In this document: in pieces, positions 25,202 to 35,491 of the stretch | Layout of the letters: each line of letters starts with the position of its first letter | How positions within the stretch are numbered: position 1 is the stretch's first letter | NCBI RefSeq assembly: GCF_000721495.1 | Contig: NZ_JOHY01000068.1 | Location: 25,824 to 89,823, forward strand | Length of the DNA stretch: 64,000 nucleotides | From: Streptomyces sp. NRRL F-5123 | GTDB taxonomy: Bacteria > Actinomycetota > Actinomycetes > Streptomycetales > Streptomycetaceae | Reading direction: 5' to 3' | Translations under genes and position numbers: made by a program | Notes under the pieces: model-generated | The model's input: the letters and a program-made list of their open reading frames with translations, nothing else | Database searches by the model: none | What the model was told of the DNA's origin: nothing

Positions 25202-25675
25202 GTGGTCACCACCGACTGGAAGAGCGACCTGCGCCGCCGCGGCTACCGCCTCACGCCGCAGCGGCAGCTGGTGCTGGAAGCGGTCGACGCCCTGGAGCAC
25301 GCCACCCCGGACGGCATCCTGTGCGAGGTGCGCAGGACCGCCTCGGGGATCAACATCTCCACCGTCTACCGCACCCTGGAGCTGCTGGAGGAGCTGGGCC
25401 TGGTCAGCCACGCCCACCTGGGCCACGGTGCCCCCACGTACCATCTCGCCGACCGGCACGACCACATGCACCTGGTGTGCCGCGACTGCGACGTGGTCAC
25501 CGAGGCCGACGTCTCGCTGGCCGCGCCGCTCGGCGAGGGCCTGCGCGAGCGCTTCGGCTTCGAGACGGACATGAAGCACTTCGCCATCTTCGGCCGCTGC
25601 GCGGACTGCGCGGCGAAGGCGGCGGCCCGCGAAGCGGCGGAGGACGGCGCGGAGTCCGCGCCGGGCGGGTCGTAG
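25202..25675 (+). CDS. nur: Fur-family metalloregulator (Nur-like)
   Basis: 157-aa Fur-family repressor. The winged helix is RLTPQRQLVLEAVDAL ... INISTVYRTLELLEELGLV; the metal-sensing hinge contains HGAPTYHLADRHDHMHLVC, followed by CRDC and a second CADC near the C-terminus. Streptomyces Nur is a nickel-responsive regulator of nickel uptake and superoxide dismutase genes; it occupies the same position relative to nitrobindin and YgfZ, so I call this Nur. GTG 25202 follows TACACT by 6 nt, implying a leaderless mRNA. Metal specificity is inferred. Confidence 0.85.
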   Translation: MVTTDWKSDLRRRGYRLTPQRQLVLEAVDALEHATPDGILCEVRRTASGINISTVYRTLELLEELGLVSHAHLGHGAPTYHLADRHDHMHLVCRDCDVVTEADVSLAAPLGEGLRERFGFETDMKHFAIFGRCADCAAKAAAREAAEDGAESAPGGS

Positions 25676-25678
25676 TCT
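25673..25678 (+). promoter_or_regulatory. -10 element of ygfZ (leaderless start)
   Basis: TAGTCT ends 7 nt before the ATG of ygfZ at 25686 and overlaps the nur stop codon (TAG). ygfZ therefore probably has its own leaderless transcript although it lies only 10 nt after nur. Confidence 0.55.
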
Positions 25679-25685
25679 TGACGGC

Positions 25686-26657
25686 ATGACGACGAAGAGC
25701 CCCTTGCTGTCGCTGCCCGGCGCTGTCGCGGCGGAAGGCCCCGACGAAGGGGTGGCCGCGCACTACGGCGACCTCTTCCGCGAGCAGCGCTCGCTCGCCG
25801 ACGGCCGCGGATTCGTGGACCTCTCGCACCGCGGCGTCGTCACCGTGACCGGCGCCGACCGGCTGCCGTGGCTGCACCTGCTGCTCACCCAGCACGTCGA
25901 GCAGCTCCCGCCCGGGCAGGCCACCGAGGCGCTCATCCTCTCCCCGCACGGCCACATCGAGCACGCGCTCTACCTCGTGGACGACGGGGAGACGACGTGG
26001 CTGCACGTCGAGCCCGGCACCCAGGGCGCGCTGCTCGCGTACCTGGAGAGCATGAAGTTCTTCTACCGGGTCGAGACCGCCGACGCGACCGGCCGCTTCG
26101 CCCTCGTCCACCTCCCCGCGGGCTCCATCGTGCCGCTCCCGGACGGCTGGGCGGTGCGCGAGACGCCTTACGGGCGGGACGTGTTCGTGCCGCGCGAGAG
26201 CCTGGAGGACTTCGCCGCCCAGGCGGGACCGCCCGCGGGCGTGCTCGCGTACGAGGCGCTGCGCATCGAGGCGCACCGGCCGCGGCTCGGCCTGGAGACC
26301 GACCACCGCACCATCCCGCACGAGCTGGGCTGGCTGGAGACCGCCGTCCACCTGCACAAGGGCTGCTACCGCGGCCAGGAGACGGTGGCCCGCGTGCAGA
26401 ACCTCGGCCGCCCGCCGCGCCGGCTGGTCTTCCTGCACCTGGACGGCAGCGAGGTCCGGCTGCCCGGGCACGGCACCCCGCTGCGGGTGGCGGAGGAGGG
26501 CGGCGAGGGCCGCGTCGTCGGCACGGTCACGTCGTCCGCGCGGCACTGGGAGCTGGGGCCGATCGCGCTCGCGGTCGTCAAGCGCAACACCCCCGAGGGC
26601 GCGACGCTCGTGGCCGACGAGACGGCCGCCACCCAGGAGACCGTCGTCGCGCCCTGA
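25686..26657 (+). CDS. ygfZ: YgfZ/GcvT-like folate-binding protein
   Basis: 323-aa protein related to the T-protein of the glycine cleavage system; YgfZ binds tetrahydrofolate and supports repair or assembly of iron-sulfur clusters, notably in MiaB-type enzymes. The diagnostic motif KGCYRGQE (near residue 225) with its conserved cysteine is intact, followed by VARVQNLGRPPRRLVFLHL. The N-terminal half has VDLSHRGVVTVTGADRLPWL. Convergent with dtd with only 12 bp between stops. Confidence 0.94.
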   Translation: MTTKSPLLSLPGAVAAEGPDEGVAAHYGDLFREQRSLADGRGFVDLSHRGVVTVTGADRLPWLHLLLTQHVEQLPPGQATEALILSPHGHIEHALYLVDDGETTWLHVEPGTQGALLAYLESMKFFYRVETADATGRFALVHLPAGSIVPLPDGWAVRETPYGRDVFVPRESLEDFAAQAGPPAGVLAYEALRIEAHRPRLGLETDHRTIPHELGWLETAVHLHKGCYRGQETVARVQNLGRPPRRLVFLHLDGSEVRLPGHGTPLRVAEEGGEGRVVGTVTSSARHWELGPIALAVVKRNTPEGATLVADETAATQETVVAP

Positions 26658-26669
26658 GCCGTCCGGCGC

Positions 26670-27095
26670 TCACATCTCCAGGACGACGGTGAAGGGCCCG
26701 TCGTTGGTGAGCGACACCTTCATGTCGGCGCCGAAGACGCCCGTCTCGACGGTTGCGCCGAGCGCGCGCAACTCGGCGACGACGGCGTCCACGAGCGGCT
26801 CGGCGACCGGCCCGGGCGCGGCGGAGTTCCACGTCGGGCGGCGGCCCTTGCGGGCGTCCCCGTACAGCGTGAACTGGCTGATCACCAGCAGCGGCGCGCC
26901 GATGTCGGAGCACGACCTCTCGTCCGGGAGGATGCGCAGCGTCCACAGCTTGCGGGCGAGCTGGGCGGCCTTCTCCTCGGTGTCGTCGTGCGTCACCCCG
27001 ACCAGCACGCACAACCCGGGCCCCTCGACGGCCCCGACCGTCCGCCCGTCGACCACGACTTTCGCCTCGCTCACCCGCTGGGCCACCGCACGCAT
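26670..27095 (-). CDS. dtd: D-aminoacyl-tRNA deacylase
   Basis: 141-aa proofreading enzyme that removes D-amino acids (and glycine) mischarged on tRNA. Both signature motifs are present: [12 protein letters not shown] in the middle and the Gly-cisPro motif as NDGPFT near the C-terminus, where Phe replaces the common Val. Length is normal. ATG 27095 gives the standard [13 protein letters not shown] start. Confidence 0.96.
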   Translation of the reverse strand: MRAVAQRVSEAKVVVDGRTVGAVEGPGLCVLVGVTHDDTEEKAAQLARKLWTLRILPDERSCSDIGAPLLVISQFTLYGDARKGRRPTWNSAAPGPVAEPLVDAVVAELRALGATVETGVFGADMKVSLTNDGPFTVVLEM

Positions 27096-27529
27096 GCGCC
27101 CATTGTGACGCGCGCGCCGGGGGCGCCGACCCGCGGGTGGGGCGTACGCGAGGGGGCGCGCGGCACCGGCTCCCCGCGCCGGGGCGGCGGCTTCGCACAA
27201 CTGTTGCGAGGCCCGTTCGGGTGCAGAGTCGCTGCGCGGCCTCGGGCCCAGGTGGCAGCATCGACGCCAGGATCCCCGGACCCGCGGCAGCCCGCCGCGT
27301 ACGGGGGGTGACTCGCACTCGCGTGCGCGGCGGCCGGTCGCGTACCCGGGGTGACCTGCACCCGGTGTGCGCGGCAACCCGTCGCGCACGCGGGTGACCG
27401 CACCTCGCGTGTGCTGCGTGCGGGGGACGACACGCATGACCGCAACCGACGCCGGACAGACTCCCGGCACCGCCGCCCACACCGGCCGGCGGCGCCGCAG
27501 AAGCCCACGCCCACCAGGAAGGGCCACCC
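27096..27529. repeat. Intergenic region with degenerate ~43-bp tandem repeats
   Basis: No convincing gene lies between dtd and rsiG. From 27297 to 27420 three degenerate copies of a ~43-bp unit are seen, starting CGCGTACG (27297), CGCGTACC (27339) and CGCGCACG (27383), each followed by a GGGTGAC core about 8 nt later and a GTG(T/C)GCGGC segment. On the minus strand the core reads GTCACCC. Regular promoter elements for rsiG were not recognised. Confidence 0.6.
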
Positions 27530-28120
27530 ATGCTCAAGGCCGACGCACCCGGGCCGTCCCGCCCGCCCGCGCCCCGTGCCCCGCTCGCCGACACCGCCGA
27601 GCCCGACCTGGGCGCCCTCGACCTGCCCGCGCTGCGCGCCCTGCGCCGCGACGCCCAGCGCGAGGAGGCCGACCTGTCGTACCTGCGCCGCCTGCTGCAC
27701 GGGCGGATCGACATCCTGCGGGCCGAACTCCGCCGCCGCGCTCCCGCGAGGTCCTCCGGGGAGGGGCCGGGGCCGGACGCGCCCGCACCCGTACCCGTCC
27801 TGGACCGCCTCCCGGAGATCCTCGCGGACGGCCCCTCCCGCGTCCGCTCCTCCGCCCGCCACGTCACCCTCGGCACCCCGCTCACCCCGCGCGTCCAGCG
27901 GCTCGCCGAGGAGATACTCGCCGAGGTGGAGCTCTCCGACCTCGAAGCGCGCACGGACGCCGAGCTCGACGAGGCGATGGCGCGGCTGGCGCGCCACGAG
28001 CAGGAGGTGTCGGGGCGCCGACAGCGCCTCCAGCACACCGTCGACGGCTGCTCCGCCGAGATCACCCGCCGCTACCGCGAGGGTGAGGCGCGTATCGAAG
28101 ATCTTCTCTGCGAGGGCTGA
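27530..28120 (+). CDS. rsiG: RsiG, c-di-GMP-dependent anti-sigma factor for WhiG
   Basis: 196-aa coiled-coil protein. RsiG binds c-di-GMP through two copies of the motif E-x3-S-x2-R-x3-Q-x3-D and, so armed, sequesters the sporulation sigma factor WhiG. Both copies are here: [16 protein letters not shown] in helix 1 (His replaces Gln) and [16 protein letters not shown] in helix 2 (perfect). A disordered Pro-rich linker ([17 protein letters not shown]) separates the helical parts. AGGAAGG precedes ATG 27530. whiG is not nearby, as is usual for RsiG. The assignment is from motifs. Confidence 0.88.
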   Translation: MLKADAPGPSRPPAPRAPLADTAEPDLGALDLPALRALRRDAQREEADLSYLRRLLHGRIDILRAELRRRAPARSSGEGPGPDAPAPVPVLDRLPEILADGPSRVRSSARHVTLGTPLTPRVQRLAEEILAEVELSDLEARTDAELDEAMARLARHEQEVSGRRQRLQHTVDGCSAEITRRYREGEARIEDLLCEG

Positions 28121-28139
28121 GCGGGGTTCGCGCTCCGGG

Positions 28140-28370
28140 GTGCCCCTTGCGGCGGGCCGCGCGACCTTCCGCCGGTGGTGGGCTGGTCGCGCAGTTCTCC
28201 CCCAGAGCTTCGCCCGGGAGGTGCCCCCACGCGCCCCTGGCTTGTTCGCCTGCGCGGCATGCGCGAGCCCCTGATGGGGGCTTCCCCTGCGGGGCGGGTC
28301 CTGCGGGCGAGGGTGAGCGTTTTCAGGGGCGCGGGGACTGCGCACGCAAGCCGCCGTCGGTGCGGCCGGC
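28140..28370. repeat. Copy of the dispersed AGGGGCGCGGGG/AACTGCGC repeat family
   Basis: After rsiG the sequence reads CGCGCAGTTCTCCCCCAGAG (28189 on), matching the hairpin at 7064, and later TTTTCAGGGGCGCGGGGACT (28319 on), matching the array at 1994. Between them CGCGCCCCTGG (28230) is inverse to CCAGGGGCG-type units elsewhere. No gene is supported in this gap of about 300 bp; it probably folds into strong secondary structure and may terminate rsiG. Confidence 0.75.
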
Positions 28371-28424
28371 CGGCGGGAGGATAACCGGGTGCGGGGGCAC
28401 GCACGGTGTGCGTACCGTGCCCCG

Positions 28425-29684
28425 ATGGGGACAGAAATTCGCACGCTGGGCGACGACGACGTCGCGGAGTGGCTGAAGGCGCTGAACAACGGGTTCCACC
28501 GCGCGGTGGACCTCTCTCCGGAGGAGATCCCGTTGCGGCGCGCGACGATGGAGCTGGACCGTACGCGCGGGGCCTTCGAGGGAGGCAAGTGCGTCGCGAC
28601 CTTCCGGAGCATGCCGCGGGAGCTGACCGTGCCGGGTGGCGCAACCGTGAGCGCCGACGCGATCACCAACGTGTCGGTCACGGCGACGCACCGGCGGCGC
28701 GGGCTGGCGAGCAGGCTGATGGCCGCCGACCTCGCGGCGGCGAAGGAGCGCGGGGACGCGGTGGCGATCCTGGTCGCCGCGGAGTACCCGATCTACGGCC
28801 GCTTCGGCTTCGGGCCCGCGACCTGGGTGACCAGCTGGGAGGTCGACACGCCCCGGGCGGCGCTGGACCGGCGGTACGCCGGGCCGGACCCGGCGGAGGG
28901 CGGCGTCGAGTTGGTGAGCGGCGCCGAGGTGCGGGCCTTCGGGCCCGACCTGCACGAGCGGGTGCGCCGCGCGACGCCGGGCGCGATCAGCCGCGGCAAG
29001 CCGTGGTGGGACCAGCACACCGGCGCGGTGGTCTACGCCTCGAACGGCTACAGCGCACCCTTCTTCGTCGCCTACCGCGACACCGCGACCGGCGAGGTCG
29101 ACGGCCTGGCGGCGTACCGCGTCAACGACCCGCACTGGCCGAACAAGCTGCCGCACGCCGACGTGACCGTGGTGAGCCTGATCGCCGCGACGCCCGCCGC
29201 GGAGGCGGCCCTCTGGCGGCACGTGCTCTCCCTCGACTGGGTCACGAAGGTCACCACGGACCACCGCCCGCCGGACGACGTGCTGCCGCTGCTGCTGGGC
29301 GACCCCCGCGCCGCCCGCGTCGAGACGCACGCGGACTTCATGTGGCTGCGGGTGCTGGACGTCCCCGTCGCCCTCAGCGCCCGCGGCTACGCCCCGGTCG
29401 CCGCGGACCTCGTGCTGGAGGTGCGTGACGAGGCGGGCCTGGCCGGCGGCACCTTCCGGCTGGAGACCGCGCCGGACGCCGGCCCGCGCTGCGCGCCCGC
29501 GCCGGGTGCCGCACCCGATCTGAGCCTGGACGTCGCCGACCTCGGGCGGCTCTACCTCGGGGACGAGTCCGCGCTGCGGCTCACCACGCTGGGCCTGCTG
29601 GCCGAGCACCGCCCGGGCGCCGCCGCGACCGCGGACGTCCTCTTCCGCACCGCGCGCCGCCCGTGGTGCCCCGAGGTGTTCTGA
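28425..29684 (+). CDS. Eis-like GNAT N-acetyltransferase
   Basis: 419-aa protein with the three-part Eis architecture: an N-terminal GNAT domain with acetyl-CoA loop VSVTATHRRRGLASRLM, a second degenerate GNAT domain and a C-terminal SCP2-like domain. It keeps the catalytic Tyr in AAEYPIYGRFGFG and ends in WCPEVF, matching the rule that the C-terminal Phe carboxylate acts as a base in Eis. Mycobacterial Eis acetylates aminoglycosides and peptides; the substrate here is unknown. TACCGT lies 6 nt before ATG 28425, so the transcript is probably leaderless. Confidence 0.92.
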   Translation: MGTEIRTLGDDDVAEWLKALNNGFHRAVDLSPEEIPLRRATMELDRTRGAFEGGKCVATFRSMPRELTVPGGATVSADAITNVSVTATHRRRGLASRLMAADLAAAKERGDAVAILVAAEYPIYGRFGFGPATWVTSWEVDTPRAALDRRYAGPDPAEGGVELVSGAEVRAFGPDLHERVRRATPGAISRGKPWWDQHTGAVVYASNGYSAPFFVAYRDTATGEVDGLAAYRVNDPHWPNKLPHADVTVVSLIAATPAAEAALWRHVLSLDWVTKVTTDHRPPDDVLPLLLGDPRAARVETHADFMWLRVLDVPVALSARGYAPVAADLVLEVRDEAGLAGGTFRLETAPDAGPRCAPAPGAAPDLSLDVADLGRLYLGDESALRLTTLGLLAEHRPGAAATADVLFRTARRPWCPEVF

Positions 29685-29751
29685 CACCTCAGATTTGCTT
29701 AAGAGTTCATACCAGAATATTTCACTGGACCTACGATGTTGCCCCGGGTGA

Positions 29752-31770
<2,019 letters not shown>

Positions 31771-32268
31771 GGGTTGCGCCCGGGGGCGCGTGTTGCGGTG
31801 TCCCGCGCGACCTTCCCTTGGTGGGGGTTGTTCGCGCCCGCGCGGCGCCGGCCGCACCTCAGATGCAGCCTCGCGCCCCTGGTGTTGCCCGGCGGGGCAT
31901 CGCGCTTCTGCTTCGGTGGCGGTGACGGGCTGGGAGGCGCATTCCTGCGGGGGCACCCCCGGATCGTCCCCCTCCCGGCGTCTCGTGGGCGGCTGCCCAC
32001 CGGTGGGGGCGGGGGTGGGTGGGGTGATCGGCCCCCTCCCGGGGTTGCGTGGGCGGCTGCCCACCGGTGGGGGTGATGTCCCATGGACTGCGGGTCGCCC
32101 CCGGCGATGGTGCACCCCCACAGGGGGCCGTCAGCCGGCGTCCCACCTGCACGGGTGGTGGGGGTGGGAAACACCCCGCGCCGGCAGGCGCGGGAAAACC
32201 CCCACCGGGCGGAAGGCGGACTGCCACCGCAAGAGGCACCCCCCGGCGAAAACGCGCAAGCGCTGGGC
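31771..32268. repeat. Intergenic region after asd with GTGGGCGGCTGCCCACCGG repeats
   Basis: No gene is supported. CGTGGGCGGCTGCCCACCGG begins at 31984 and again at 32048 and each copy is followed by TGGGGG. Each copy contains palindromic CCCACCGGTGGG and can form a hairpin (GTGGGCGGCTGCCCAC). A further CGGCGCCGGC-rich part lies at 31840-31860. These may mark the end of the converging asd and M14 transcripts. Confidence 0.6.
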
Positions 32269-33531
32269 TCAGCCCAGGAGCAGGCGGGCCGTTGCGAGGA
32301 CGGATTCGGACTGGGTGTCGACCTGGGACGGGACGGGAAGCCACCGGGTGGCGTGAACCGTGGTGAGGTCGGCGGACCAGGTGGTGAGGAGGCGGTCCGC
32401 CTCCTGCGCCGGCGCACCCCGCGCAGGGGTGAGGCGGCGGAGGGTGCCCGCGGCCCGCAGGGGCATGCGCCGGGCGGCGATGTCGAGCGCGGCCACGTGC
32501 GCGCGGGTCAGGGGGACGGGGGGCGCGGCCTCCAGGGCCTCCCATTCGTCGGCGACCCGCGGGGCCATGGTGATGAGGCCCTCCGCGATGCGCAGGAGCT
32601 GCGGGTCGCCCGCGGTGGCGCGGGCGCGGTCGAGGAGCGCGGCCGTCGTGCGGGTCTGCGCGCGCAGCCGTGCGGCGGCCGCGGCGAGCGCCCGTCCGGG
32701 CTCGGGGTGCGGGGCGGAGTCCGCGATCCCCGCGCTCGCCCACATGGGCACCTCGAACAGGGCGGTCATACCGCCGTACGCGTGCGGCCGTATCCATGTC
32801 GAGCCGGCGACGTCCTCGGGCAGGCTGTCGAACTGGCTGCGCTCGCCCGGCGCGGGCATCGCGTAGACGCCGGGTCCGGACACCCGCCAGTACAGCGCGT
32901 CGTATGTGCCGGTCTGCACGGGCACGTCGCGCTCCGCGCAGATCTTGCCGAGCGCCTCGGACAGTCCGGGCAGCTCGCGGGTGACCTGCGCCCAGGCCCC
33001 GCCGATGTCGTTGCCGTGCAGCGAGCACTGCAGCACGGGCCGCAGCTCGTCGATGAGGGCGAGGAGCGCCTCGGACTCCGGGAGCGGGTCGTCGGCGGCG
33101 CGGATGGACGGCGCCCACTCGGGCTGCTCGTCGGCCGGCGGCCGGTACGCGTGCCGGAAGTGGGCGGCGGGGGTGCGGCGGACGGCGGGGCCGTCCTCGG
33201 TGCGCAGGGCGCCGTCCGGGTCGAGGCAGAGGACGAAGTGCCAGGCCGCGCCGGCGCCGGCGTGCAGCTGCGGCTCGCGGGCGACGCGCTCGGCGATCCG
33301 CATCGCGGTCGCGCCGCCGATCCGCTCGTCGGCGTGGGCCCCGGCGACGACGAGGATGTTGCGGACCCGCGGCCGGTCGTGCCCGACGCTGAGGACGTAG
33401 AGGGGCCGACCCTCGCGGGAGCGGCCCGCGACGCGCAGCGCGCACAGCCCGGGCCGGAAGCGGACGAACGCGGAGGCCGCCGCAACGACCCCCGCGACGC
33501 CCGGATACGCGTCGACCGTGGGATGGCTCAC
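32269..33531 (-). CDS. M14-family zinc carboxypeptidase A
   Basis: 420-aa zinc peptidase-like protein, probably cytoplasmic as no signal peptide is seen. It carries the zinc motif HADE in VVAGAHADERIGG (near residue 70), the third ligand in QCSLHGNDIGG and the catalytic Glu in TALFEVPMW. M14 enzymes cleave C-terminal residues or gamma-D-Glu peptides. GTG 33531 overlaps the stop of a 24-codon peptide gene by 4 nt and lacks its own good Shine-Dalgarno, so translation should depend on that of the peptide. It is a paralogue of the next upstream gene: both begin DAYPxVxGV and share LPGL, VQTGTYDAL and HPEP segments. Confidence 0.88.
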   Translation of the reverse strand: MSHPTVDAYPGVAGVVAAASAFVRFRPGLCALRVAGRSREGRPLYVLSVGHDRPRVRNILVVAGAHADERIGGATAMRIAERVAREPQLHAGAGAAWHFVLCLDPDGALRTEDGPAVRRTPAAHFRHAYRPPADEQPEWAPSIRAADDPLPESEALLALIDELRPVLQCSLHGNDIGGAWAQVTRELPGLSEALGKICAERDVPVQTGTYDALYWRVSGPGVYAMPAPGERSQFDSLPEDVAGSTWIRPHAYGGMTALFEVPMWASAGIADSAPHPEPGRALAAAAARLRAQTRTTAALLDRARATAGDPQLLRIAEGLITMAPRVADEWEALEAAPPVPLTRAHVAALDIAARRMPLRAAGTLRRLTPARGAPAQEADRLLTTWSADLTTVHATRWLPVPSQVDTQSESVLATARLLLG

Positions 33532-33602
33532 GTTCCGTTGGAGTTGCTGGCGCCGGTGGTTTCCTTCTTGTTCAGCCGTCGTATGACGAGGCGTTTCGCC
33601 AT
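33528..33602 (-). CDS. 24-aa basic peptide coupled to the M14 carboxypeptidase
   Basis: A 24-codon ORF on the minus strand: basic start MAKRLVIRRLNKK, then ETTGASNSNGT. AAGGGGGAG lies 6 nt before the ATG, one of the strongest ribosome sites in the window, and the stop overlaps the carboxypeptidase GTG (GTGA). The layout of amphipathic basic N-terminus and small polar C-terminal segment resembles a precursor peptide with leader and core, and the neighbour is a C-terminal peptidase; alternatively it is a translational-coupling leader peptide. Codons AAA, ATA, CGA, GAA and GGA are unusual for this genome (GC3 about 79%). Not recognised as a known family. Confidence 0.6.
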   Translation of the reverse strand: MAKRLVIRRLNKKETTGASNSNGT

Positions 33603-33683
33603 GGTGGCTCCCCCTTTTCTCGTTCGCACAGGCACTAGCGCACGGGAGTCGAGCACTCACCCCGGGTGACTCCCGCGTCCTGT

Positions 33684-33713
33684 CAGATTCCGGCGGACCT
33701 GAGGGGCTGTCAA
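33684..33713 (-). promoter_or_regulatory. Promoter-like element of the peptide-M14 unit
   Basis: On the minus strand TTGACA (33713-33708) is followed after 18 nt by AATCTG (33689-33684). It lies about 80 nt upstream of the peptide start. The same layout, TTGACA-N18-AGTCTG, precedes the paralogous M14 gene at 35213-35242. Confidence 0.55.
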
Positions 33714-33779
33714 GGCGCCCGGCAGCACCGGTTCGCGGCTCTTGTCCGCCGACAACTTCCGGTTCGTCCGGCGCGGGTG

Positions 33780-35060
33780 TCACAGCAGCCGGTCCACCGT
33801 GGCGAGTACGGTGCGGGCCTGCAGCTCGACCTGCTCGTAGACCGGGACCCAGCGCGCGTCCGAGCCCATGACCAGCTCGCGGGCGCCCGAGTCGAGGCGG
33901 CGTTCGAGGCGGGCGCGCAGCCGGCCGGGTTCGGCGGCCGGGTCGGGGTCGGTGAGCGGCTGCGCGTCCAGCAGCCGCAGCAGCATTCCGGCGGCCCGCA
34001 GCGGTATCCGGCGGGCGGCGATGTCGAGGGCGGCGAGGTGCGCCACGGTGAGCGGGACGGGGGAGCCGGCGGCGAGCGCGTCGTAGTCCGCGGCGAGTGC
34101 CGCGAAGGCTCCCACGGCCTGCTCGACCCCGCGGAGCAGCAGCGCGGCGCAGCCGTCCGGGTCGCCGGGGTCGCCGAGCAGCGGCAGCGCGCGGTCCAGG
34201 CTGCCGGTGAGCGCGGCGCCGTCCTTGCGCAGCCGGGCGGCGAGGGCGTGCAGGGCGGTCGCGGGCTCGGGGTGCGGTGCCGGGTCGGCGATCCGCCGGG
34301 TCGCCCACATCGGCACCTCGACGACCGCGGTGAGGCCGCCGTGGTCGTGCGGGCGCGACCAGGTGGAACCGTCGAGCCGCTCGTGGCCGGTGCCGGGCGG
34401 CAGCAGGTACACGCCGGGTCCTGCGCAGTCCCAGAACAGCGCGTCGTACGTGCCGGTCTGCACGGGCACGTCCAGCTCGGCCGCGTACTTCCCGAACGGC
34501 TCGGCCAGGCCCGGCACCTCGCCGGTCAGCAGGACCCGGCCGCCGCCCACGTCCGTACCGTGCAGCGTGCACTGCACGAAGGGCCGCAGCTCGTCGACGA
34601 GGGCGAGCAGCGCGTACGTCTCGGGCGGCTCGTCGCCGGGGGCGCGGAAGGCGCCCGCCCACTCCGGCTGGTCGCGGGCGGCGGGGCGGTAGGTGTGCCG
34701 GAAGTGCACGGCGGGCGGGCGTCGGCCGGCCGGTCCGGTCTGGTTGAGCACGGTGCCGTCCGGGTCGAGGCACAGCAGGAGATCCCACGTCAGATCGGCG
34801 TCGGCGAGCCGCTCCCGGTCGGCGACGGCCTGCTCGGCGAGCCACAGCGCCGTGCCGCCGCCCGCCTGCTCGTCCGCGTGCGCCCCGGCCACGACGAGCG
34901 CATGCCGCCGCCCGTGCCCGACCGACAGCAGCCACAGCGGTCGGCCCGTCCGCGACTCCCCGGCCAGCCGCATCCGGACCAGGTCGGGATGCCGCGCGCT
35001 CAGCAGCCGCGCCGCCGCCGCGACACCTGAGACGGTCGGATACGCGTCTGGCCCGCGCAT
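33780..35060 (-). CDS. M14-family zinc carboxypeptidase B
   Basis: 426-aa paralogue of the gene at 32269. It has zinc motif HADE in VVAGAHADEQAGG, the third ligand His in QCTLHGTDVGG and the catalytic Glu in TAVVEVPMW, all intact, so it should be active. ATG 35060 is preceded by CGAGGAGGA 6 nt upstream; an in-frame upstream extension to 35165 lacks family similarity. It ends 178 bp before the 24-aa peptide gene and has its own promoter-like element. The tandem pair may act on different ends or forms of the same substrate (inference). Confidence 0.88.
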   Translation of the reverse strand: MRGPDAYPTVSGVAAAARLLSARHPDLVRMRLAGESRTGRPLWLLSVGHGRRHALVVAGAHADEQAGGGTALWLAEQAVADRERLADADLTWDLLLCLDPDGTVLNQTGPAGRRPPAVHFRHTYRPAARDQPEWAGAFRAPGDEPPETYALLALVDELRPFVQCTLHGTDVGGGRVLLTGEVPGLAEPFGKYAAELDVPVQTGTYDALFWDCAGPGVYLLPPGTGHERLDGSTWSRPHDHGGLTAVVEVPMWATRRIADPAPHPEPATALHALAARLRKDGAALTGSLDRALPLLGDPGDPDGCAALLLRGVEQAVGAFAALAADYDALAAGSPVPLTVAHLAALDIAARRIPLRAAGMLLRLLDAQPLTDPDPAAEPGRLRARLERRLDSGARELVMGSDARWVPVYEQVELQARTVLATVDRLL

Positions 35061-35491
35061 GGCGGCTCCTCCTCGGCTGTGCGGCTCCGCGGCGGCCCGC
35101 CCGCGCGCGGTGCGGCTCCGCGCGGCCTTCTCCCCTGGCGCCGCCCGAACCCCCCTTGCGCGCACCGGAATTGATACTGCGCCGGCTCATGCGCCCCGGG
35201 GCACGCCCTGCTCAGACTCTGCGGCCACCCGCCACGTGTCAAGGCCGCCCCCCGCTGCGCGGGCCTGCGGGTGAGCCGGTACGCGCGGGGCCCGTTTCCG
35301 GCCGGGGGCCGTTTCCGCAGGGCGGGGGGAGGGGTGCGTCCGGTCGGCCCGCAGGGCCGCGGAAGGAGGTGCGCGGGGGGTGTCCGCTGCGAGCGGCGGT
35401 TGGCTGCGGGCGCGCCGCTTCGGTCGGCGGGCGCCCGGCGCTCAGCGCGAGCGCCTGTGGCCCGACTGCGCCCCGCGGCGGGGCACCCGCC
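35061..35491. promoter_or_regulatory. Intergenic region with promoter of M14 gene B
   Basis: On the minus strand TTGACA (35242-35237), an 18-nt spacer and AGTCTG (35218-35213) form a promoter-like element about 150 nt before the M14 gene. The rest of the gap (35250-35490) is GC-rich sequence in which I see no gene, repeat or terminator. Confidence 0.55.

Noticed and set aside
27297..27420. CRISPR-like or coding repeat before rsiG
   Set aside because: Copies are degenerate, contiguous and vary in period (42-44 bp); no spacer structure.
32269..35190. A 973-codon open frame on the minus strand running through both M14 genes
   Set aside because: It is open only because of GC-rich codon bias; its N-terminal two thirds are Arg/Pro/Ala-rich noise in the shadow of carboxypeptidase B, and only its last part is the real carboxypeptidase A frame.
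35061..35190. Second small peptide gene before M14 gene B, parallel to the 24-aa peptide
   Set aside because: The ATG at 35190 opens a frame that does not stop before the M14 gene and has only a weak GGGG site, so no counterpart peptide is supported.
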